From: CAZABP01 sp964483245 | GTDB lineage: Bacteria; Planctomycetota; UBA1135; UBA2386 | NCBI GenBank assembly: GCA_964483245.1 | Contig: CAZABP010000005.1 | Coordinates: forward strand, 112,825 to 176,824 | Reading direction: 5' to 3' | Length of the DNA: 64,000 nt | In this document: one piece after another, positions 58,708 through 64,000 of the stretch | How the letters are laid out: every line of letters starts with the position of its first letter | Numbering within the stretch: position 1 is the first letter of the stretch | The notes under the pieces: model-generated | The model's database searches: none | The model's input: only the letters and a program-made list of their open reading frames with translations | What the model was told of the DNA's origin: nothing | Program-made: the position numbers and the translations under genes

Positions 58708-59726
58708 GCGCTCCTCCGCGCCGTCGCGGCGGCGGCGAGATCCAGCCCGTCGATGCGCTGCTGCGTCAGCGCCAGCGTGCCGAGGCCGGCCACCATCGCG
58801 CCGTTGTCGGAGCAGAGATCCGGCGGCGGAAACACGGCGACCAGCCGGCCGAGCAGATCGTCCTGCTGCAGTGCTGCGCGCAGGCTCTGGTTGCGGGCGA
58901 CGCCCCCCCCGATCGAGAACGAAGCGACTGCATGCCGTGCCGCGGCGCGGCGCAGCTTGGCGACCAACGTCTCGACGACGGCTGCCTGGTACGACGCGGC
59001 GAGATCGGCGACCTGCTGCGCCGAGAGCTCCGGCATCGGCCGCTCGAGCGCGTTGCCGCGCAGGTGGTACAGCAGCGCGGTCTTCAACCCGCTGAACGAG
59101 AAGTCGAGCGAGTCCGGCCCGAGCATCGTGCGTGGCAGGCGCACCGCGCGCGGATCCCCGCTGCGCGCCACGCGCTCGACCTCCGGACCGCCCGGATAGC
59201 CGAGCCCGAGCAACGCCGCACCCTTGTCGAGCGCCTCGCCGGCGGCGTCATCGCGCGTGCTCCCGATCCGCTCGTGCTGGCCCGGCGCGTGCACCAGATA
59301 CAGTGCCGAATGGCCGCCGGACGCGACCAGCGCGAGGCTCGGCAGCGGCAGCTCGGGTTGGGTCATGAATGCCGCATGCACGTGCGCGGCGATGTGGTCG
59401 ACGCCGACCAGCGGCAGGTCGTGCCACCAGCTCAGCGTCTTCGCGGCCGAGAGCCCGACCAGCAGACAGCCGATCAGGCCGGGGCGGTGCGTCACCGCGA
59501 TCGCCGAGAGCTCCGCAGTCTCGACCCCTGCCACCGCGAGCGCCTCGTCGACGACCGGCACGATCGACGTCAGGTGCGTGCGGCTCGCGATCTCCGGGAC
59601 CACGCCGCGATGCCGGCGGTGGATCTCCGCCTGGCTCGCGACGACGTTGCTGAGCACGACGCGTCCGTCGCGGACGACCGCGGCCGCCGTCTCGTCGCAC
59701 GATGACTCGATCCCGAGCACGAGCAT
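58704..59726 (-). CDS. tsaD: tRNA N6-adenosine threonylcarbamoyltransferase TsaD
   Basis: A 340-aa TsaD, which makes t6A37 in ANN-decoding tRNAs. The N-terminus MLVLGIESSCDETAAAVV is canonical. The metal-binding histidines are H111 and H115 (VDHIAAHVHAAF). Further motifs: LVASGGHSALYLV, STRDDAAGEALDKGAALLGLGYPGGPEVERVA and IGGGVARNQSLR, SDNGAMVAGLG. ATG at 59726 gives the proper start and lies 2 bp after the ctp stop. It overlaps larB by ATGA. Partners TsaB, TsaC and TsaE are not in the window. Confidence 0.98.
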   Translation of the reverse strand: MLVLGIESSCDETAAAVVRDGRVVLSNVVASQAEIHRRHRGVVPEIASRTHLTSIVPVVDEALAVAGVETAELSAIAVTHRPGLIGCLLVGLSAAKTLSWWHDLPLVGVDHIAAHVHAAFMTQPELPLPSLALVASGGHSALYLVHAPGQHERIGSTRDDAAGEALDKGAALLGLGYPGGPEVERVARSGDPRAVRLPRTMLGPDSLDFSFSGLKTALLYHLRGNALERPMPELSAQQVADLAASYQAAVVETLVAKLRRAAARHAVASFSIGGGVARNQSLRAALQQDDLLGRLVAVFPPPDLCSDNGAMVAGLGTLALTQQRIDGLDLAAAATARRSA

Positions 59727-59728
59727 CG

Positions 59729-61069
59729 TCAGCGTCCCTTCGGGCCGGCGAGCAACTTGCGCGCCTCTTCGACCGCGGCAGCGAGCTGCGTGTCCCGCTC
59801 CGGACCGACCGGCTTCGGCAGCGCGTGCGACAGCTTCGCGGCGAGCTGGCGGACCGCGGCCCGATGTGCCGGTGGGATCTCCTCGCGGCTGCGCAGGCGC
59901 AGCTGGACCTCGAGCGCGTCCTGCTGCGCGAGCTCGCACGGCACGTCCGGCACGATGCCGCCGGTCTGCGTGCCGTCCGGTTGCCGCGGCCCGTCCACGT
60001 TGCGGCCGTTCGGCGTCAGGTAGCGCCCGGTCGTCAGCTTCAGCCGCATCGGCAGGCCGCGCCAACGGAAGATGCTCTGCACGCTCGCCTTGCCATACGT
60101 GCGTTCGCCGACGATCCGGGCGCGGCCGTGGTCCTGCAGCGCGCCGGCCACGATCTCGCTGGCGCTGGCCGAACTGGAGTTGACCAGCAGCACCAGCGGC
60201 AGCTCCGGCAGCTTGCAGTCCGGCGCCTTTGCAACGTGCTGGTGCTCTGGCTTGCCGCGTTCGACGAGCACCGTGATCAGACCGCTGCGCAGGAAGTGGT
60301 TCGCGACCGGCAATGCCTGCTCGAGCAGACCGCCGCCGTTCCAACGCAGGTCCAGGATCAGTGCGCGCAGCGGCGCCTGCGTCACCAGATCGGCGATCGC
60401 GGCTTCCATCTCCTCGTAGGTCCGCGTCTGGAAGTCCTCGATGTGCAGATAGCCGATCCCCTGCTCCGGGTCGACATGACGCGCCCAGCGGACGCTCGAC
60501 TGTTGCACGTGTCCGCGCACGAGCGGGATTTCGAACGGTGGCCGCTCGCCGCGCTGCACCGAGACCGTGACCTTCGTATCCGGCTCGCCGCGCAGCTTGT
60601 CGAACGCCGTGCGCGCGAGCGTCTGCGGATCACCTCCGTCGAGCGGCTCCCCGTCGATCGCGACGATCTGATCGCCGACCTGGATCCCCGCACGCTCCGC
60701 CGGCCCGTCGCGCAGCGGGAACATGACCGTGATCGGCGCCACGCCGGGGAACATCAGGATCCCGATCCCGACGTACTGGCCGCTGGTCAGCGTGTCGAAT
60801 GCGGGTGCTTCGACCGGGCGCACGAACTCGCTGTAGGCATCGAGTCCGTCCACCATGCCGTCGATCGCCTTCAACATCAGCTCGTGCGGGTCCTGCACGG
60901 TCACGTGTTGGCGCATGACGCGGTCGTGCACGAGCTGGAGCATCTGCAGCTCCGGCTCCGGCAGCCGCTCCTTCGTCACGAAGTACAGGCTGAGCCCGAG
61001 CCCGCACGTCGAAGCGAGCAGGGCCGGCACGACCCACACCACCCAGGCCGGCGTCCGCGCGGGTTCCAT
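59729..61069 (-). CDS. S41 family C-terminal processing peptidase
   Basis: A 446-aa periplasmic serine protease of the CtpA/Prc family. One N-terminal membrane helix (WVVWVVPALLASTCGLGLSLYFV) is followed by a helical region, a PDZ domain (GQYVGIGILMFPGVAPITVMFPLRDGPAERAGIQVGDQIVAIDGEPL) and the catalytic core: LILDLRWNGGGLLEQALPVANHFL, the nucleophile in NSSSASASEIVAGALQDHGRARIVGERTYGKASVQ with the catalytic lysine in YGKAS. It degrades or trims envelope proteins. ATG at 61069 lies 9 nt after a TATGAT -10, so the message is probably leaderless. First gene of ctp-tsaD-larB-carA. Confidence 0.93.
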   Translation of the reverse strand: MEPARTPAWVVWVVPALLASTCGLGLSLYFVTKERLPEPELQMLQLVHDRVMRQHVTVQDPHELMLKAIDGMVDGLDAYSEFVRPVEAPAFDTLTSGQYVGIGILMFPGVAPITVMFPLRDGPAERAGIQVGDQIVAIDGEPLDGGDPQTLARTAFDKLRGEPDTKVTVSVQRGERPPFEIPLVRGHVQQSSVRWARHVDPEQGIGYLHIEDFQTRTYEEMEAAIADLVTQAPLRALILDLRWNGGGLLEQALPVANHFLRSGLITVLVERGKPEHQHVAKAPDCKLPELPLVLLVNSSSASASEIVAGALQDHGRARIVGERTYGKASVQSIFRWRGLPMRLKLTTGRYLTPNGRNVDGPRQPDGTQTGGIVPDVPCELAQQDALEVQLRLRSREEIPPAHRAAVRQLAAKLSHALPKPVGPERDTQLAAAVEEARKLLAGPKGR

Positions 61070-61078
61070 CGCGCGCGG

Positions 61079-61084
61079 ATCATA
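61079..61084 (-). promoter_or_regulatory. -10 element (TATGAT) of the ctp operon
   Basis: On the minus strand TATGAT is followed by 9 nt and then the ATG of the S41 peptidase. Expected transcription start is within about 3 nt of the ATG. No SD. Confidence 0.55.
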
Positions 61085-61102
61085 GGACGCGTGCCGGCGC
61101 GA

Positions 61103-61108
61103 TAGGCT
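61103..61108 (+). promoter_or_regulatory. -10 element (TAGGCT) of the S9 peptidase gene
   Basis: TAGGCT ends 7 nt before the ATG at 61116, giving a leaderless message. It lies in the -35 zone of the divergent ctp promoter, so the two promoters share one 30-bp segment. Confidence 0.5.
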
Positions 61109-61115
61109 CTCGCGG

Positions 61116-63137
61116 ATGCTGCGCACCTCGTCCCGCCTGGCGCTTGCATGCAGCGCCATCCTGCCTCTCGCGGCGCAGGAGCCGCGCAACCTCTCGCTCG
61201 AGCTGCTGCTCGAATGGGAGAACGTCGCCGCGCCGCAGCTCTCGCCGGACGGCACCCGGATCCTGTTCACACGGACCTGGACCGACCAGATCCAGGACCG
61301 GCAGCGCAGCTCGCTGTGGATCGTCGGCCGCGACGGGACCGGGCTGCGGCCGCTGACCGAGGGGAGCGACGCGCGGTGGTCGCCGGACGGGACCCGGATC
61401 GCGTTCGTCGCCGATGGCGAGCCGAAGGGCCCGCAGCTCTGGGTGTACTGGCCGGAGACCCGCGAACGGATGCAGGTGACGCACGTCGTCGAGGCGCCGC
61501 ACGATCCGCGCTGGTCGCCCGATGGGACGCAGATCGCGTTCACGATGCAGGTGCCGGAGAAGGACGGGTTTCCGATCGAGTTGCCCAAGCCGCCCAAGGG
61601 GGCGAAGTGGGCACCGGAGCCGACCGTGATCACGCGGCTGGCATATCGCCGCGACCACCAGGGATACCGGTCGGCCGGCTGGCGGCATCTGTTCGTCGTC
61701 GACGCCGTGCAGGGAGGGACCCCGCGGCAGGTCACGTCCGGCGACTTCGATCATGCCGGCGCGGAGTGGATGCCGGATGGGCGGGAGCTGGTGTTCAGCG
61801 GGCTGCGCACCGCCGATGCCGACTGGCAGGTGCGCGAGTCGGAGGTCTACGCCGTCGAGCTGCGCAGTGGCACCGTGCGGCAGCTGACCGACCGGCGAGG
61901 ACCGGACCGCGCGCCGATCGTGTCGCCGAGCGGCGAGTGGATCGCCTACACCGGACACGACCACAGCGACGACACGTACTCCGTCGGGGAGCTCTGGATC
62001 GTGCGTGCCGACGGCACCGGCGCGCGCTCGCTGACCCACGGTTTCGATCGTGAGCCGACGAACCTGCAATGGGCCGCCGACGGCGAATCGATCTACTGCA
62101 CCGTGCCGAGCGAAGGCACACTGCAGGCCTGGAACGTCCGCCTGGACGGCACCCGCGAGGAGCTGACGCGCGGCATGCACCAGTTCCAACTCGGCGACGT
62201 CGGGCGCGACGGCACGTTGGTCGGCGTCCTGACGTCCCCGCAGCTGCCGCCGGACCTGTACGTGCAGCCGCCCGGTGGGGGGCTGCAGCGGCTGACCTCC
62301 GTGCACGCCGACGTGCTCGAGGACGTCCGCCTCGGCACCGTCGAAGAGCTGCGCTGGACCTCCCCCGACGGGCTCGCGATCCAGGGCTGGCTCGTGCATC
62401 CGCCCGACTTCGATCCCACCCGCAAGTACCCGCTGATCCTGCAGATCCACGGCGGGCCGCACGCGATGTATGGCGTCAACTTCGACTTCGAACGCCACAA
62501 CCACGCCGCGCACGGCTACCTGCTCCTCTACTGCAACCCGCGCGGCAGCACCGGCTACGGCAAGACCTTCGGCAATGCGATCGACAACGCCTATCCGGGC
62601 CGCGACTACGACGACCTGATGGGGGGCGTGGACGCCGTCATCTCCCGCGGCTGCGTCGACACGCGCAATCTGTTCGTCTACGGCGGCAGCGGCGGTGGCG
62701 TCCTCACCTGTTGGATCGTCGGCACGACCGACCGCTTCCGCGCCGCCGTCGCGATGTATCCGGTGACCAACTGGATCAGCTTCGTCGGCACGACCGACGG
62801 CCCGTACTGGTACACCAACTTCGCGAAACTCCCCTGGGACAGCATCGACGAGCACTGGCAGCGCTCGCCGCTGCGCCTCGCCGGCAACGTGAAGACCCCC
62901 GTCATGCTGCTCACCGGCGAGCTCGACCTGCGCACGCCGATCGGTCAGACCGAGGAGTACTACCAGGCCCTCAAGCTGCGCAAGGTCGACACCGTCATGG
63001 TGCGCGTCCCCGACGAGTACCACGGCGCCTCCGCGCGCCACGTCAGCAACCGCATGCGCCGCATCCTGTACGTCCGCGGTTGGTTCGAGAAGCACCGCGT
63101 CAAGGACGCCGCCGCCGACGCCGGCAGCGCGAAGTAG
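61116..63137 (+). CDS. S9 family prolyl oligopeptidase-like serine peptidase
   Basis: A 673-aa exported peptidase. A signal peptide (LALACSAILPLAAQ) precedes a WD40-like beta-propeller (about 40-390) with repeated LSPDGTRILFTR / WSPDGTRIAFVADG / WSPDGTQIAFTMQ units. The alpha/beta-hydrolase domain follows: LILQIHGGPHAMYG, then catalytic S525 in YGGSGGG, D604 in GELDLRTP and H636 in EYHGAS. It would cleave short peptides in the periplasm, as dipeptidyl/acylaminoacyl peptidases do. Tyr replaces the Trp/Tyr usually before GGSGGG as YGGSGGG, normal for the family. Part of its 3' end is duplicated downstream. Confidence 0.94.
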   Translation: MLRTSSRLALACSAILPLAAQEPRNLSLELLLEWENVAAPQLSPDGTRILFTRTWTDQIQDRQRSSLWIVGRDGTGLRPLTEGSDARWSPDGTRIAFVADGEPKGPQLWVYWPETRERMQVTHVVEAPHDPRWSPDGTQIAFTMQVPEKDGFPIELPKPPKGAKWAPEPTVITRLAYRRDHQGYRSAGWRHLFVVDAVQGGTPRQVTSGDFDHAGAEWMPDGRELVFSGLRTADADWQVRESEVYAVELRSGTVRQLTDRRGPDRAPIVSPSGEWIAYTGHDHSDDTYSVGELWIVRADGTGARSLTHGFDREPTNLQWAADGESIYCTVPSEGTLQAWNVRLDGTREELTRGMHQFQLGDVGRDGTLVGVLTSPQLPPDLYVQPPGGGLQRLTSVHADVLEDVRLGTVEELRWTSPDGLAIQGWLVHPPDFDPTRKYPLILQIHGGPHAMYGVNFDFERHNHAAHGYLLLYCNPRGSTGYGKTFGNAIDNAYPGRDYDDLMGGVDAVISRGCVDTRNLFVYGGSGGGVLTCWIVGTTDRFRAAVAMYPVTNWISFVGTTDGPYWYTNFAKLPWDSIDEHWQRSPLRLAGNVKTPVMLLTGELDLRTPIGQTEEYYQALKLRKVDTVMVRVPDEYHGASARHVSNRMRRILYVRGWFEKHRVKDAAADAGSAK

Positions 63138-63235
63138 CCGTCACCCCACCGCGGCCTGTGCCGCCGACGCCTGGCAGCGCGAGGCAGGCACGACGCCGCG
63201 GCATCGTCCGCCGCCGCCGACGCCGTCACCCCACC
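63111..63235. repeat. Decayed direct duplication at the 3' end of the S9 peptidase gene
   Basis: GCCGCCGACGCC-GGCAGCGCGA is present at 63111-63139 (last codons of the gene) and again at 63160-63189 with a few changes. GCCGTCACCCCACCG at 63137-63151 recurs at 63221-63235. Together this looks like a tandem duplication of the gene end that has partly decayed. Confidence 0.6.
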
Positions 63236-63903
63236 GGAGCCTCTTCGCGCGCCGGCCCCGCCGGCATCACCGCCGCCAACAGCAGCAGCGGCGCCACCAT
63301 CTCGCACAGCTCCTCCAGCCACTTCGTGTACTCCACGATCGGAATCCCCCGCAGCCGCATCGCCGACCCGTTGGCCGACCCCTCCACCACCTCGAGCGCC
63401 AGCGCCAACCCCCACAACCCGAACCCGACCAACAGCCACGCCCGCCGCCGCTGCTCCGGCAGCGCCCGCCACAACCGCACGAACAACACCACCCCGACCA
63501 CGACGAACACCGGCGCCACCACCAGCAGCCACGCATAGACCGGCAGCTCCCGCACGTGCTCGTATGCCATCCGCCCGAACCCCTCGTGCAACTGGCACGC
63601 GTCGTCCGCCGACAGGAACAGGAAGAACGCCCCCGGCCCGTACCACCACCTCCCCTCCCGCGCGCGCCCCACACACACGATCCCCAGCGCCGCCACCGCC
63701 ACCACCGAGAACCACGTCACCAGACTCAGCTCGCTCGTCGCGTCGAACACCCGCCACAGCGACTCCACCGGCTGACTCCGCCCACGAAACGTCAGCCGCA
63801 ACGCCGCATCCACGACCCCCAACCCGATCGCCAACCCAAACCCCACGCGCAGCGGCACGTTGCCCGCACCGCGCCCGGTTCCTGCAGCCTCTGTCATCCC
63901 CAT
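63226..63903 (-). CDS. Hypothetical multi-pass membrane protein
   Basis: A protein of about 225 aa with five or six hydrophobic helices (VGFGLAIGLGVVDAALRLTF; LVTWFSVVAVAALGIVCVG; YGPGAFFLFLSADDACQLHEGFGR; AWLLVVAPVFVVVGVVLFVRLW; AWLLVGFGLWGLALALEVVEG; MVAPLLLLAAVMPAG). ADDxxxLHE in one helix and EYTKWLEELCEM in another are charged and could be functional. Similar proteins are common uncharacterised planctomycete/myxobacterial membrane proteins. The start is uncertain (ATG at 63903, 63897 or 63942). The frame also runs on through a TCAGAC palindrome, giving an extra peptide that I consider artefactual. Its end faces the S9 gene. Confidence 0.7.
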   Translation of the reverse strand: MGMTEAAGTGRGAGNVPLRVGFGLAIGLGVVDAALRLTFRGRSQPVESLWRVFDATSELSLVTWFSVVAVAALGIVCVGRAREGRWWYGPGAFFLFLSADDACQLHEGFGRMAYEHVRELPVYAWLLVVAPVFVVVGVVLFVRLWRALPEQRRRAWLLVGFGLWGLALALEVVEGSANGSAMRLRGIPIVEYTKWLEELCEMVAPLLLLAAVMPAGPAREEAPVG

Positions 63904-63942
63904 CAGGTTCGTCCGAACCACGCCGCGCGCTTGATCCCGCAT

Positions 63943-63973
63943 GATCCCAAAAGGGTCAGACCCCTTTGGTATC
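63943..63973. repeat. TCAGAC-core imperfect palindrome (REP-like)
   Basis: Two 15-nt arms (63943-63957 and 63959-63973) match at 13 of 15 positions around a central A, with GGGTCAGACCCC at the core. It shares the GTCAGAC core with the long palindrome at 27510-27562. Such GGGGTCAGACCCC palindromes are often scattered near REP-associated transposase genes; no such gene is in the window. Confidence 0.65.
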
Positions 63974-64000
63974 ACCCGCATCCGCGCAACCACCCATCCG

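Noticed and set aside
1..64000. tRNA, rRNA, integrase or prophage genes
   Set aside because: I looked for tRNA-like cloverleaf ends, rRNA landmarks and integrase/transposase motifs (including near the repeats) and saw none.

Overview
The window is uniformly GC-rich (about 70% by eye) chromosomal DNA with densely packed genes, many joined by 4-bp ATGA/GTGA stop-start overlaps. It comes from a Gram-negative-type (diderm) bacterium: there are many lipoboxes, an Mla-type lipid-transport operon, a secretin and a GspK-like protein. The mix of FG-GAP/VCBS and TPR lipoproteins, a YedE-like protein, a zinc-ribbon mini-protein, leaderless-type promoters and a giant sigma-54 activator points me to Planctomycetota or a neighbouring high-GC phylum. 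That is an inference; no rRNA or tRNA gene is present to confirm it.

Layout. 0-1.7 kb: infB (partial) and nusA on the minus strand, with a promoter and an intrinsic terminator inside the nusA leader. 1.7-7 kb: a plus-strand run of GNAT, PIG-L deacetylase, RlmI-like methyltransferase, ThiS, ThiG, CPBP protease, gamma-carbonic anhydrase-like and DUF4136-like lipoprotein. 7.3-11.8 kb: two tandem FG-GAP lipoprotein paralogues. 11.9-15.2 kb: a coupled trio of nucleotidyltransferase, amidohydrolase and LarE. 15.2-18.6 kb: a minus-strand LamG/Ig-like exoprotein with a HEAT-like partner. 18.8-21.5 kb: zinc-ribbon protein, divergent from an ECF sigma/anti-sigma pair. 21.5-27.3 kb: secreted glycosidase-like protein, MFS transporter, SRPBCC protein and NRDE protein. 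27.3-32.8 kb: a repeat-rich spacer and two TPR proteins. 33-36.4 kb: an MlaB-MlaE fusion, MlaF, MlaD and a PqiC-like lipoprotein. 36.6-41.1 kb: Ig-like lipoprotein, QueC, small lipoprotein. 41.3-44.7 kb: rpsO and pnp with structured leaders. 44.8-54.5 kb: a 1,894-residue membrane-anchored sigma-54 activator, a small secreted protein behind a near-consensus sigma-54 promoter, a secretin lipoprotein and a GspK-like protein. 54.7-56.8 kb: transglutaminase lipoprotein and a YedE-like membrane protein. 56.8-61.1 kb: minus-strand ctp-tsaD-larB-carA. 61.1-63.9 kb: S9 peptidase and a membrane protein.

The most distinctive system is at 44.7-54.5 kb. One polypeptide joins an extracytoplasmic CBM9-like sensor, five membrane segments, HAMP, GAF, a degenerate GGDEF domain, a sigma-54 AAA+ motor with an intact GAFTGA loop, and a winged-helix-like C-terminus. 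Downstream lie clustered TGGCGAA half-sites and a -24/-12 promoter in front of a small CxxC protein, followed by secretin and pseudopilin-like genes. This looks like a one-component surface-to-sigma-54 signalling circuit controlling an envelope or secretion module.

Other notable features are a possible NusA attenuator, several promoters 7-10 nt from start codons, CCCNNN hexamer tracts that also appear inside the pnp coding tail, a 128-bp dispersed repeat in two near-identical copies, and TCAGAC-core palindromes.
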